Shown: in pieces, positions 22,856 through 35,800 of the stretch | How the letters are laid out: each line of letters begins with the position of its first letter | Numbering within the stretch: the stretch's first letter is position 1 | Assembly: GCA_019188255.1 (NCBI GenBank) | Contig: JAETXT010000010.1 | Coordinates: 1,550,001-1,614,000 of the forward strand | Length of the DNA: 64,000 bases | Direction: 5' to 3' | Source: Verticillium longisporum | Lineage: Eukaryota; Ascomycota; Sordariomycetes; Glomerellales; Plectosphaerellaceae | The notes under the pieces: generated by a model | Told to the model about the DNA's origin: nothing | The model's input: only the letters and a program-made list of their open reading frames with translations | The model's database searches: none | Translations under genes and position numbers: made by a program

Positions 22856-25800
22856 ATGCCCACCGCGACCAACTCCAACAGCCTGAGGGCAACGAGGCAC
22901 AAGCCGTCGGCCCTGATGCCGCTTCCCCTCAGCGTCACCTCCATCTTCAGCGACGTCGTGGCCTTTCGCTACGAGAACACAGTGCAGGCCGAACCACCTA
23001 TTCTGATGCCACCTCGCTCCCTTACCGGAACTGGAACTGGAACTGGAACTGCACCTACTTCCCCCAACACCTCAACAACCAACTTGACCTCGAGCAGAAG
23101 AACATCCGTCACTACAACGAGGTCTGCGCCGCGCCCGCCCACCTCGTCCTGCACCTCGCCCCGGTCCCCGCCCACATCTCCCTCCGCCGCCCGTATCCCC
23201 CCTTCTCGTGTCGTCGTCGTCGCGCCACCGAACGAGCAGCACCCCGCCCTCCGTAGTCTGTTTGCCAGCCGCGACACATCCATCCCCCCCGAAGAGGCGT
23301 GGAAGCGCGACTCGGGCCTCGCACGCACCACCTCCTCAACCACCCTCTTTGACGACGAGGCCGAGGACGACGACGACGAGGACAGGGACAAGCTCCACGA
23401 CATTGCCTTGTACGACAAGCATTTTGAAGCCGGCGTCACCGTGACCACAGCACCGACACCCTCCCCACCCTCCCTTCACGACACGGAATCAGTCTACTCC
23501 ACCGACGATCAGCCCGAGCATCCATCCCTGCCCTCACCACTCCCTATCGCCAGCGTCACCTCGTCAACCGTGTCATCCATCATCGTAGGAGAGTCAGCGC
23601 CGCCTCCGCCGCCGCCGCCGCCGCCGCCACCGTTCGCACCTACACCGACCCGCCGACTCATCAAGAGCCTCAGCTTGCGAACCCTGAACACGACCAAACG
23701 TTTCCAACGAAACAAACAGCACTCGCTAAGCGAAGAAACAAGCCCCATCTCAGCCACATCAAGTGCCGCCCCCATGCCCTTGCTCTCGCGGGGCCCGCAG
23801 CGTGCCAGGGCCAGCAGCATGCCAGCCCCGTCCCGCATCACAATCTCCATGACCATCCCAGTTCCCCAGCCAGCACCAGCGAGAAATCGCCTAATCTGTC
23901 CCCTGTCGCCGTCGCCTCGTCGCCGTCGCCGCACCTGCCCGCTGACGCCCCCGCCGACCCTGACTTTTCGCCCCTTTCCATCGCCATCCCGGACGACGCC
24001 TTTCTCGACGATGATTTCCTCTCCAACCTGAGCTTCTCCCAACGCGGCAGTGTCATGTTCAGCGGTCGACGCGCAGTCTCCCAGCCCACCGACAGCACCA
24101 TGGAGGCCGAGGGCGACGTGCCCCCACCGCCGACCGCCGTGTCGCAGAAGGCGCACTCCGAGGACATTGCCAGTCCCAGCATCGTCATGACGACCACCAC
24201 CGCCACCAGCGACACCGCCCTCGAGACGGCCTCCCAGACCACCACCACCCCCAGCGTTCGCCTCCTGTCCCCCGAGGCTGAGAAGGACTCGCAAAAGGTG
24301 AGATCGCTCTATGAATCTGGCGATGTCATCAATTGGGAAGACGGAGGACGCCTCTCCCCGCTCGGCGAGCAGAATGAACCCGTCCCAAGCGAGGAGCTGG
24401 AGAATGACCCGTATGGTTTCCTTGTCGCCTGCTTCTGCTTCGCCTCGAACACCCACTGACCTTGATCCTCTTCCTCAGGGTCTCCGAACTGCAACTTCCT
24501 CCCGCGTGGCCTACACCGCGCTCCGCAACCTCTTCGTCCTCCCGACCCGAGCAGCAGGCCGCGCGCCGCGAACATGAACGCGCCGGCGGCATTGAAGACT
24601 GGGAGGACATTGAGAATGCCGATGTCGACCGCTACGGCTTCATCGCCCCGCCCCGCAACCCAGACTCGCGCGTCGACACGCCCACCGAGCTCAAGTCTGC
24701 GCAGTATGCTCCTAGGAGGAGAAACCTGCTGATCAAGCGCGATCCGTCCGGCGGACTCTCCAACCATCTCGGCGCCGGCGGCCGCTCGCCCAGTAGGAAG
24801 GTGTCAGCCCGATCGCTGAACACGCAGAACTCGGGCTTGTCGGTGCGCTCGCGCCGCTCCACGCGGTCTGCCATTCGCCAGGCCAGCAACTATCTGCCAC
24901 ACAACCGCAACCGCCGGTGGATGGACGAGGCCGGCGACATGCTGACACTTGCCCCGGGCATGGAAGACGAGGAGAAGGTCGAAAAGATCTCCGAAGCCAT
25001 CAAGAAGAAGGAGTGGGAGCGCTCCGAGAAGTGGCGCAAAATGGCCAAGGTTGTCAAACAGGGCAAGGACGGTGAGGGCATGTACTTTGAGTTTGATGTC
25101 AAGAACCCCAAACTCATTGAACGCACGTGGAAGGGCATTCCTGATCGCTGGCGCGCCTCGGCCTGGTACTCATTCCTCGCGACGAGTGCGCGCGGCCGGA
25201 AGGACTCAGCGCCCGAGGAGGACATAATCGCCGCCTTCCGCCGCTACCAGGATCTTGGCTCCCCGGACGACGTGCAGATTGATCTTGATGTACCGCGCAC
25301 CATCAACCGCCACATCATGTTTCGTCGACGCTACCGCGGCGGTCAGCGCTTGCTCTTTCGCGTGCTGCACGCGCTGTCGCTGTACTTTCCCGACGTCGGC
25401 TACGTCCAGGGTATGGCCTCGCTGGCCGCCACCCACCTGTGCTACTTTGACGAGGAGAAATGCTTCGTCATGCTCGTGCGCATGTGGCAGCTGCGCGGGC
25501 TGGAGGCGCTGTACCAGCCCGGCTTTGAGGGCCTCATGGGCGCGCTCCGGGAGTTTGAGACGCAATGGTTGGGTGGAAAAGACGTCGCACGCAAACTGGT
25601 ACGTTCCCTTGCGCCCCTCATGAATGTATCAGTTACTAACTATCGCAGACCGACCTCTGTATCGACCCGACTGCGTATGGTACTCGCTGGTACCTCACCC
25701 TCTTTAACCTCTCGATCCCTTTCCAGGCGCAACTCCGCGTGTGGGACGTGTTCCTGCTCCTCGGTGAGGCGGCTCCTGAGCAGCGACCCATGACGGCCAA

Positions 25801-26023
25801 GTCTGCTGGGCCGCCGTCGGCAGCACTTCCAGTGATGGGCATTGATATTGTGCACGCAACGAGCGCAGCTCTCATCAGCGCGCTGGGTGAGGTGCTGCTC
25901 GATTCCGACTTTGAAAACGCCATGAAGGCGCTGACGTCGTGGATCCCCATCAAGGATGAGGACCTGCTCATGAAGGTCACCAAGGCAGAGTGGCGGGCGC
26001 AGCAGGGGAAGAAGCGGGCCTAG
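22856..26023 (+). CDS. TBC-domain Rab GTPase-activating protein, one apparent frameshift
   Basis: Accelerates GTP hydrolysis by a Rab GTPase through Arg and Gln fingers; the substrate Rab is unknown. Exons: 22856-24410, 24479-25598 and 25649-26023. Intron 1 is 68 bp (GTATGG...TCAG, giving ENDPVSELQLPP); intron 2 is 50 bp with a perfect TACTAAC branch site. The N-terminal about 600 residues are disordered, with a GTGTGT run, a Pro run (about residue 249) and an acidic DDDDED stretch. The TBC part starts at IERTWKGIPDRWRASAW, then carries QIDLDVPRTINR (Arg finger), VGYVQGMASLAATH (Gln finger), and after intron 2 TAYGTRWYLTLFNLSIPF and VWDVFLLLG. A missing base within CCCC at 23826-23829 must be restored to join MPAP to VPHHNLHDHPSSPASTSEKS; the total then is exactly 1,016 aa. 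The first Met follows a long leader; an upstream exon is not excluded. Confidence 0.87.
23030..23053 (+). repeat. GGAACT hexanucleotide repeat in coding sequence
   Basis: Four tandem copies of GGAACT encoding alternating Gly-Thr in the disordered N-terminus of the TBC protein. Length changes by one unit would stay in frame. Confidence 0.85.
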
Positions 26024-27490
26024 AAGGCTCTGCTAGGCGGATAATGCCGTCTGCTCTCCGGTCGGCTCGACTGGGGAGCACGCGGGTGTACGAACGATGA
26101 TGTCGGTTCACCAAAATGGTAGTCTCGGTGGGAAGGCGGGCGGACTGGGGAGCTTCCATGTCGAAGTGTGCAAGGCGTTGGCGGTGACAGCATCTCCCTC
26201 TCTCCCTTTTTCTTATTCCTCTTCTCTCGTTCTTTCTCTGGGTCTGTTGTTGTTTTTTTGCTCTGCGTTTGGCACGCGATACCCCATGTGCGCATGACTT
26301 TGCCTAGACGGCTGGACACGTTTTCTTTTGTCGCTTCTTTTGAAGCTTCGGCACGTTGGCTTGAGGCTGTGTTGATACAAGACGGCTAGTCGGGGGGTTG
26401 AATGCATAATGTCTAAGTTGAACTGACTATTGAATTCAAGCGATTGGAATTCTGAGCTTTATATATGTGACCTGACCGACGGACGCCCTGAGTAGCTGAC
26501 CCGGGTGGTACATCTGTCAGCTACAGATCTGATGCTATTCGTATGCCATGTGCTCCGTCTAAAGACTTTCACTGAGCGCCTTCGCCTATACCGTCGCTTA
26601 TTTTTGCAAACGAACATAGCCCCACTGGTGATGGTACGTCGCGGGTGGAATCATGTTCCATTGGACATGTCCGTTCACTGCATCTCCCACGCTGGACACG
26701 TCGATCCAGAGGAGGTGATTAAGGCTGGTCACCCGGTCATACGGATCAGGCGTTCCTCTAGGCTGCTTAGGATAATCCATGGCTGCTGTTTCTAGTTGGG
26801 GCCGTCGTGGTCAGGCCAAGGCGTTTGGCGAAAGTTTCCTCCGGTCCAAGGCACGACACGTTCGTTGCAGACTTGGGACAGAAGTTTCGAAGTTGCACAA
26901 CTATGCAGTCCGCCCTGCAGAAATATAGAAGGAGAGGGAGAAATAAGACGGAGAACTTTCGTGATAATAGTCTCAAGACTGGCTGACTGGTTTATCTTAG
27001 ATACAGGTGGAAGTAACACGCAATTCTGTCGGTTCTATAGTCCTAAATGTTGACTACCTCGGGGCCAGTGGGTTCTTCAGCAACAGACTGGTCTATCGTG
27101 CTGTACAGGGTTCTTCGCGGAGTGTCTGGCCAGGACATAGCTCGATAGAGAAGACAGGTACGTCCTGATGCCGGCCCTTGAAACCCTGTGAAGTCTACTC
27201 GGACTGCTCTCTCTCCTATTTAGTAGTTGCCATCAAGCACATGTTATCTCAGGCTTGAGGTTATCCGGAGGAGTTCGTCGCGGCTATCTGCTGATCAGTT
27301 TTCTAAAGTAGACATTAGGTTCAATGCTTGACAGAAGACAGGGGCCTTTTAATTCTAACAGCAGACTTTCTGAAGTATATTTTGGCTCTTAAATGCCACG
27401 GCAACGGCAAGGAGGGTTATAGATAGAGCCTCGTTTACGAGATTGGGTTCATGTACATCTGTGTTTGGCTCTGAGAAGATACCTCCAAGG

Positions 27491-27849
27491 TTACAGCTCT
27501 CGTTGTATCTGACTGCGAATCAGGAGTACATTTTCGTGTTGAACTATCGCCAAAGGCCTCAATACCGTGCAAGAAGACTGAAAACGCAGAGAGAAGGAAA
27601 TCGAGAAACAGAAGAGCCAAGCGTTCCAAAGCCAACACCATCTACTCTCACTTACCTGCAGCGAGGACATGCCCAAGGAGAGCCATATTGACTTGTTGCT
27701 CGAGACTGTTAACATTTCCTCAAGCTCGACTGGGTTCCTGGCCACCAGGATCTCTTCTAATTGTCCCATCCACTGGGGTGTAGGGTGATGCATGATGGAC
27801 CTCATCACCTCGCGTACCATTCTTGCCTGTGCATCAAGGTCCGCCAGGT
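27491..27849 (-). CDS. Possible two-exon gene fragment, unknown function
   Basis: Not recognised. A minus-strand stretch reads ..DLDAQARMVREVMRSIMHHP.., then ..PQWMGQLEEILVARNPVELE.., which looks like real protein: amphipathic, balanced composition. It ends SSLQ at a textbook donor (CAG|GTAAGT, 27656/27655). A matching acceptor TTTTCAG at 27580-27578 gives a 78-bp intron, then SSCTVLRPLAIVQHENVLL and a stop at 27493-27491. No in-frame upstream exon could be joined: the open stretch at 27915-28100 enters the wrong frame. It may be a gene relic, a small gene with an undetected 5' part, or chance. Confidence 0.25.
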
Positions 27850-29370
27850 CTGGATTTGCGTCTGGTTATTTCCCTTTACATTTCAATTCATATCTCTCAA
27901 ATGTATTGCGCAACCTGACGCGAGTGCTGGCATTTATAGGGGTATGACTCCAAGAGCAACGGCCCTTCAATAAGTACGTCGCAGCCTCTCGCTGGATACC
28001 CAGACCTCGCATCAGAGTCTTCACCAATCATTCTCCCATCTGTCTGCTTCATGCTCCTGTCCGCCACTTGCACCTCTGAACAACAAACAAGTCGAGGCAC
28101 ATGCTCGACTCGGAAGATGCGTGCAGAACTCGTGTCGACCTTCCCTCCCTAGACAAGTGCTCCTGCATGATGAAAGCCTCACATCGAACCCGTTCGTTCG
28201 CCCCGCTCGCAGTCATGTAGCCACACCTCGATCCAGCATTCCATGTCCATTTGCATCAGAGACACGCCAGCACTGCATCGCTTGGCCGAGATTGACCGGT
28301 CGAACACGACGCATGAGCGCGCGACAACAACATCAAACAAAGCAGCCCCCTTCTCCAGCATCTCAGGGGGGGGACCAGGTTGCCGCCAAACGGGCAGGAA
28401 CCCAACCCGTTCGAAACCCATCTAGTCCGCAATCTCCGTCGGGATTCCGGGGGCCACCCTTCGCGTCGAGCACACCGGGTGAGGGACAGTTACCCCCAAC
28501 CTGGCTTGCCTGGGTAGGTGCTTCGCGCATAATCACCATGCGTGTGGCCCATGTCCGCTTTTGCCAAATTTGACCTCGGAGGGCCCCTCGAAGGCTTTTT
28601 CCCCCTTGCCGGCAGAGGCGCCCCTCTCCCCGGTCTCGCGACTTGTCCCTTTTCGCCATGAGAAATCACTTCATCTCCAGAGCAGTGCAGTGGGTATGAC
28701 CTAGGTATTCTGGTTTTTCCCTCTCTGACGTCATGTCGAACGGTGGCCTTCTTTCGCCCAGCCTTCTTCATCCCACGCAGCCCTACCTACGTAAATCCCC
28801 CCCAACCTAGTCCTGCTGGCCAGACCGTCCTCCTTTGTTCCACGGTCCCCCCCACCCCCTTCCGCTGCCCTCCCCAGACTCGTTCCCATGCCAGCGGACG
28901 TCCCGCGCGCCGTCCCATGTCTCACATTACGTGCACCCCAACAGCCGATAGGCCGCGCCCATGCTAGTCCCCTCTTCTCCCTTCCCTTCCAAGCCCCCGG
29001 CGCCGAGAGAAACCAATGAAAAAAAAAGGGTGACGAAGAGGGTCAACCAGGAACACGCTCGTTCCTAGATCTAGGGTTACCGTCAGATGTGCAGACAAAA
29101 CAGACGTGAGATGTGAGGAGCCCACACGCGGGCGGCAAGTGATCAACGACGAGCCACACACACAGGCCACAACAGTCAGTCCCGTGGCGGCTCCCCCCCC
29201 TGAGTGGTCCGTCTCACGGCCGGTGCCCGAATCCGGCATGTCCCAACGAGCTAGATTCGTGAGTGTATTGTTCGGGTCGCCAGCCGCATGCAATGGCAGT
29301 GCAGCAAGCGGGAAGAAGAGCAGACCTCCCAATACAGACGGACCCGGCTACCAGGGAGGAGAGGAAAGAC

Positions 29371-29372
<2 letters not shown>

Positions 29373-29415
<43 letters not shown>
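29373..29415. repeat. (AG)n microsatellite, about 43 nt
   Basis: Perfect AG run. The Arg-Glu and Ser-Leu peptides read across it are artefacts. Confidence 0.95.
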
Positions 29416-29420
<5 letters not shown>

Positions 29421-30819
29421 AGACACAGGGCGCGCGGGCCATTGGAGGGCAATTTCTCGCTCCCTGTGTCGTCTGTCTGCCCGCGAGGTGTGGAAAATCA
29501 CGGCACACGCCCGCTACGCGCCGAACAGGATCGCCTTGCATCCTCACCGGCCGGGACCCAGAGAACAACAGAACGCACAGAGAAGGCCAATGGAGTGGCT
29601 CGAGATGCGCGCAATGCGAATCAAGGCGGGGAAACAGGCGGCCGATTGAAGATGAAGGGCAGAAGAAAAGCCTCCTCAATCAAACAAGCGAAATACGACC
29701 CCAGGGTCTGAAACATGTTGTCCCGAAGCTCACCTCCCCCCTTCCTGTAGCCCAAACGGGGTCGAGAGAGAGAGCCTCTGGCATGCCCCAAAGCAGCCTA
29801 ACCCGAACGGGAGTCAAGGTAGACGAGGGAAGGCAGAAATCCAACGTCCAAAGGGCGGCACAGAAATTGCATCCCCCTGCAGAAACCGGTTTCGGCAAAT
29901 TTGGCACGGCAGCAAATCAAGCGTGCGCAAGAAATGATCAGTTTAATGTTGATAAGTCTCTGCTCTCAGCGCAGGCTATCGCAATACATGTCCGGAGGCG
30001 GCGAGACGGGGACAACCTCCAGGCCCGGCCCAAGCTGTGATCCCCCCTCTCCCCGCCTTCCCTCCTGGTGCGAACCTTCAACCGCGCCGGCCCGGAAAAG
30101 GTGATCAAGAACGCCTCTCCAGACCCCCCTCTCGCGCCCGAGAAAAGGGAATGCTGCGTCGGCTGCTGACACCGTGCTTGTTTTGGTTTTCTGAAGTGTG
30201 GTAACAAAATGCTGTCGTCAAGCCGCCCCCCTCCCTCCTTCGCACTGCTTCTACAGAACCATGAGAAAGAAGAGTTGGACACGGGAGAACCAAAGAAGAG
30301 AAGACAAGAAGAAGGACCTAATAGCTACAATGAAGAAAAGAAAAGACCCTATGGTATGATGTGTTCGAATTCAAATTGAGCGCTTGCGACCCCGCGACTG
30401 GTCAAAACCGAAGCGTTCCGCCACTCAGAGGCCCCGTTGCCGGCCCGCCTGCCTGCCTGCTCCCTAGATGCGCTGATCGAAAGTACCCCAAGCTGAAAAC
30501 CTAACACCCTTGTCCTGTAATGATGTATCTTGAATCGAGAGTCGGAGAAGCGCCCCCTAGCCCGCCGGGGGCCAAAGAAAGAAAACGAAAAGGCGGCCAT
30601 CGAGACCCATGAGGGTTTGTCGAGTGTTGAAAAGGTAAGAAGAATGTGCACCGTAGAATCGAAAAGTGTCGTTACGGTCGTATCCGAAAAGAAATCGCCC
30701 CTGTCAACGGGTGTGTCGCGCTCGGCCATGGAGCTGGACAAAAATCGCCGGTTAGCCTATCTGCCATGTCCTGGCTGTTCATTGATCGCCTCGTCTCGCG
30801 TGGCTACCGATCCTGCGGA

Positions 30820-32458
30820 TCATCTCCCATGCTGCTCGGGACTGCTTCTTCTGCTTTTGACGTTATGTCCTTCCTTTTGATGTGATTGTTGTTGTTGTTG
30901 TTGCTGCTGCTGCTGTTGTCGTTGGTACTCTGCCTGTCGCTCCTGATCCTGTCTTGTCTCCGCCGAAGAAGAGGAAGGGTACGTTGACGCGTACGATGGC
31001 TCCTCCGACAAAAGCGACGAGACTGAATGGCCTCCAGCGATGCGGTTGACATGATGCTGTAGAGCCGGTCCGGTCGCCACTGGGGACGAGGCTCTGGGGG
31101 TTCCCGAACGCTCGCCGTGGTGGAGTCCGCTCATTCTGTACGACGGTTGGTCGCTGCCCCTCCGAGAATGTTGACCCCGCCGCCGACTAGGTGGTGGGTT
31201 GCTCAGCGTCGCACCGGGCTTGAAGAGAACGGGCGGAGATCTGAATCGATGCTGCTGCTGGCTCGGCATCGGGGCGGCCTGCTGCGGATCCGTTGCCTTG
31301 CGCTTGTTTCTGGGAGACTCTCCTACTTCGCCTCGACAAGCCAGGGTTAGCTTAAAGCGAATCTCGCTTTCTCTTGCTCTTGTTGGACGCACCAGATGGT
31401 GTCGCCGGCTGATTTGAGCTTCCGGCTTGGGAGGTGGGCGGTTGCCAGTGGTGAAAGTAGATGCCAGGACTCTGCTGCTGCTGTTGTGACTCTTGTTGGC
31501 CTGATAGTTGCTGGGATGGCGCGTGTCCGCCGTGGACGTGCCCATGCATTGACGACTGCGACTGGCCTGCCGGTGGTGCTCCCGTGTTGAGACTAGGCAG
31601 GTTGGAGCTGGGGCCGACTGCGCGTCCTGTTGACCCTGTCGACGACAGAGTCTGCGCTCTGCCTCTCGTCTGTGGCGACCCAGGGTAGGCAGCATAACCG
31701 TGAGGACCAGGCGCTGATACTGGGGTCGACGGCACCCCCGTATAGGGACCGTACCCATGCGATTGCGAGTCTCGCCTATGTTCAGGTGACCTTTGACCGC
31801 CCTGGGTGGACATGAGTTGAGGATGCGCTCCGTGGCCCTGCGATGCGATGTACTGCTGCGCAATATCTAACGCCGTGGGTGATACAGCTCCCCCCATTCC
31901 GGCAAAGACGAGAGGCACAATAGGCGGCGGGATACCGCCTTGGAGCGAAGTTCGCAGCATGTCGGCCTCTATCCTTCGCTGCTCAAGGCGTAATGACTCC
32001 TGCTTGGTCCTTTCCTCCTCCTGCTTCCGACGGTCCTCCTCGGCCTTGGCCGTGAGCCAGCTTCTCATGGACTCCTCGGCACCCTGCCACTGCGGGGGTG
32101 GACCTGGAAGCTGGCCAAGATGATGTTGGGCATGGGCGGATAACGATGAGATGGTTGAGCTCAGACCGGGTTGTGAGGCTGGCGGTAACGGAGGCGGCGG
32201 CGGGCCTGATGCGCTGCTGGCGTGAGACTGCTGAGGCGGCAGTGTCATTGCAGCCGGCATCGGCAGCCCGCGGTGCGGTGCGGACATGAGATGCTGGTCC
32301 GGAGGGCTGTGGCTGCGAGGGATGGAGGGCAGCCTCTTGCGGGCAGGCTCTTGGTAGGCCAGAGGAGGTGAGAGGCGGGATGTGGAAGGCGGAGTCGGAA
32401 GGTCATGGACGGACTTGTAGCCGTAGTGTACTGGCTGCTTGGCTGTGAGCATGGTCAT
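30820..32458 (-). CDS. Pro/Gln-rich coiled-coil protein of unknown function, probably nuclear
   Basis: Not recognised. Exons 32458-31393 and 31322-30820 flank a 70-bp intron (GTGCGT, branch-like GCTAAC, acceptor GTAG), giving PATPSGESPRNKRKATDPQQ and exactly 522 aa. TCGAG about 9 nt upstream is an alternative in-frame acceptor. It opens MTMLTAKQPVHYGYKSVHDL, then Pro-rich sequence. A highly charged helix, WLTAKAEEDRRKQEEERTKQ followed by ESLRLEQRRIEADMLRTSL, is probably a coiled coil near residues 130-175. Next come LQGGIPPPIVPLVFAGMGG and a long Ser/Gln/Gly-rich tail with basic NKRKATD and a Q11 run. Composition and basic motifs suggest a nuclear regulator, but no DNA-binding domain is visible. 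The run-on frame KSKRKRDSL at the intron could be a retained-intron C-terminus. Confidence 0.7.
30887..30919 (-). repeat. CAA/CAG run encoding poly-Gln
   Basis: Mixed CAA/CAG run encoding about eleven Gln residues near the C-terminus of the Pro/Gln-rich protein. CAA interruptions should make it fairly stable. Confidence 0.85.
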
Positions 32459-32870
32459 GTATACTTTTGGTGGGTGGTGCGACTATGGCTGGAGCCTCTG
32501 GTTGGGCAACATGGGAGGAGAAGCAATTGTCAAGGCAGGGTCGGGCAGTGAGACCGAAACAGAGGGGAAGGGAAGGGAAAAACAAAAAAAAACAAAGGAA
32601 GAGATGGTAGCTTAGAAGGGTGAAGGGTAGGGTGGTAGGAATAACCTTTGGAAGTGCAAACCTGGAGAGGAACGACCGGCTCAAGTAAGTAGACGTAGTA
32701 CGTTGTAATGACCGGATGGGCGGGGCGGATGGTGATGAGCTATCTCCACGAGCAGGCCCAGCCCTTCATCTAGTCATGGGTACAGACGGGTACAGAGTAC
32801 CGGATGGACACACAGACATGCCTCGAGAGCTCGCCAAGGTCGTAAGGGGATGGCCCCCCGACGTAGGGAC

Positions 32871-32886
32871 GGGGGGGGGGGGGGGG
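32871..32886. repeat. G16 homopolymer
   Basis: Sixteen consecutive G about 0.4 kb upstream of the Pro/Gln-rich gene. Its true length is uncertain given the homopolymer problems in this window. Confidence 0.9.
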
Positions 32887-35800
32887 CTCCAGGTCTAGGT
32901 CCAGGTTCAGGGACGTACACCAGAGGTACCCGGGAATGGAGCCGTAGTGAGGGCAGCGTGCTCAAGCGGGAGCAGTCGTGGGAGTAGTATTAGTAGTGAG
33001 TAGTAGCAGCACTGAGGACGAGACTCTGGGGGCGTTGAGGGTGGTGTCCGTTGCCTCTCTAGCCCGGCCGGGGTTGTCGGAGGGGAGGGGTGTCGTCCAC
33101 AGGGAAACCTGGCAGTGAGATGAGAGGCAGGCAAGGCGTGGGAAGCAGACGACGCAGCAGCGAGCCTCCAATGTACCCATGTACCGCTCTGCACAAGAGA
33201 GAAGAACCGCTCAGCCCAAGCCGTTGCTTGACAGTTTAGACAAGGACCAAAGGGGAAAGGTCGATGACCGTGTGGAGAAGCCGGACGGCCCTGGTGTGAA
33301 TGTTCCATTGACAACCAGCGCGTATCAGAAGAGATGACTTTGGAGGGGAACGGACACGGGGGTGTGTGTCCAAGCCGGAGGGGGGTGACGGAGGAGAGAA
33401 GGGGGGGGGCCGGTCCAGGGGTGTGGTGTGTGGCCGTGGCGGGGGCCTCTGCCAGAGTGTGACCAGGTGTGGCGAAGGTCTGAAAGGTTGATTCGAGGAT
33501 CTAGGGTGGGCAGACCTTGAAACTGGGATCTCGAATCTTGCGTCTTTCCTCCCTCTACCTACCTGTAGGTACCTTGGGGTTAGTCTTCCAGGCAGGAACG
33601 GTCATATGAGAGAAAGAGAGGGAGTAAAAAAAAAAAAAAAAACTACCTTTGACTCGGCAGAGCTGGTGAACAATGGTTGTCCGCTGGGTTTCGCCACTAT
33701 GGCTCGACGAAACGGGGACTTGCGAGTCGCCATTTTTTTTTCCCTTTCCTTGCCTTACTTCTTTGAACAGCCCCAGAAATATCAACCTGGACAGTGGCAG
33801 AATGGCACTGGGGCTCTAGAACCTACTCGTAGGGAGCAGCCAATGCAGCCACGTTCGAGGGTACTGTATGTGTTGCTTGGATGTACGGGTATGTGATGTG
33901 GAGGCTAAGGCACCTATCCAGTAGTCAGCCCGTCGACTTGCAGGTAGGATGAGCCGGCCTCAAGCCAGCGGCTAGGACCAGGAGCCACAGGTGGTTCAGG
34001 TAGGGACGTTGCAGCCCTATCTCATTGACCGGCATCCCCTTGACGACACCTAGCAGCCTATGGTCTGCATTCTCTCGACAGCAGACATGCCGCTGATTGT
34101 CAGAGCGGTTGAGAAGACCAAGCAGTACAGATTCTGTCATTCGTGACGGCAATCCCGTGCAGCGAGGGAGGAACTCCATTGAGCCCCTAAGGAGCAGCAG
34201 ATCGACAACATCGGAATGTTCTAGGTGCGGGACTTGTGTGGAGACTGAGACTCGAGGGCCGATTGACGAGGCACGTTGGCAGGGATCGGGTTTGACTGCA
34301 ACCTTTTGACCAGAAGTACGAGTTCGTCCAACTGCCACAAACCACCCACATGGACACATGCGCCTCTTGCCCAAACGAAAGCATTGCCGAGTGGTGGGAG
34401 GGCGTAACGGCCGGCTTGTACACAACACCATCCTGTCGACGTGCGCGTGCGTCTCTCCGTACCAAGTAAAGTTCCATCCCGGCACGTGAAGCTGGGGCTG
34501 CTGTGGCTGATCAGCTTGTCGATTTCTCAGTCTGGCTTCCACCCACGTTGAGATTGAGCACCCCTCCCGGCCCCCTCCTCTTGAACCCCCCCCCCCTTGC
34601 ACAGCGCCCCCTGCCTGCCGGTCCTTTTTTGGTGGACACTCATATCACAAACAAAGTCGGTTGGACAAGCCACAGTGGGTTTTGTTACGGATATGGCCTT
34701 GGAATGAGGACCAATTTTGTCGAGTATGGGCAGAATAATATGACCAAGAGGCACAGACCAAAGATGCCACTCAGGAAAGCTTGTGAGGCCAGTTGTGCAG
34801 GTTGTGTGGCGGTAGAATAGCTCCATGATTCGATGCGCTCGCTGCTGGTCGCTCAGACTGCCAGTCCAAACAGTATACCAACCCTAAAATCGAGTAGCGT
34901 GTACGGCTCTAGCCGTATCGAACGACCATCCATGTCACCCTCCCAGCTACCTCTGGGTGGCGAGCAGAAGACGCGGATCTGATGTCGAATCTGATCGACA
35001 GCGTGTCACCAACGGCGCCTGCAGGATATGCTGGGCTGCAAGCCTGTGAGCTTCACCCACCATTTCGTCATCGGAGAGAAGGGGTCGAGTTTGGAACATC
35101 GACGGTCAGAAGGTAGTCATCCAAGCGCCAGAGCTGGCACGCGCCGCAGTGCTATTGAGACAAATCGTCGTCCCTCAAGTTGTATGGGTAAGGTACGGGG
35201 TCCAGTGAAACGTGAGACGAGCGATGAGGCGTTTGGAGCTGGAGCCAGCTTCCCTCGTCCTCCGAGTTCTGAGTCTTTGGAGGACCATTTGTGTGGCTCT
35301 GCTACGTCAGGCTGGCCTTTATGCAGCATGGTGAAGCACACAGTCCCGGCCGCATCTCCGATCAAACAGAATTTGGATCCATCTTGTGGCAGGGAGACAT
35401 CTTTCTTGAGCAACCGTCCCAAATCCTGCTCATTCACACGTTACTATTCACTCAGTCGGGCGTTACGCCAATGGCCGTTCCTTGTCGCTATTCGGTGGCT
35501 CGAGTCACCGAGGCCGTGGTGTCGCAGCAGTTGACGCATGCTTCGGGGGCCGAAGTGTAATACCCAGTGGACGCAGACTGCGTAGTCCGTCCTGGAACTG
35601 GCAGGCTGACGTACGTCCAGACGCGGAGTATTAGCGCGGCTCGTACTTGTCTGTCTGTCCATCCATGGCGGCGGTGCATGAGTAAAGGCAGAAGCCATAG
35701 ACCGCACATTTGAGTCTCCAGAGAATTGCGATTTCCATACCAAAGCCATTGTTCCTGCTACAAGCTTTGGAAAGCAATTCGGTCTCGGTCTCGCTCACAA

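Larger units (their letters stand above)
26024..30819. other. Gene-poor region between convergent TBC and Pro/Gln-rich genes
   Basis: About 26400-27900 is visibly richer in A+T than the flanking coding DNA. It carries one coding-like stretch on the minus strand, listed separately. A 43-nt AG run lies at 29373-29415. The rest shows short open frames on both strands without recognisable products. Confidence 0.45.

Noticed and set aside
17295..26023. Repeat-induced point mutation as cause of the broken genes
   Set aside because: RIP makes C-to-T transitions and stop codons; these breaks are single-base losses in otherwise intact coding sequence.
27897..28100. Upstream exon for the candidate fragment at 27491-27849
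   Set aside because: Joining at GTTGCG enters the wrong reading frame and stops after a few codons.
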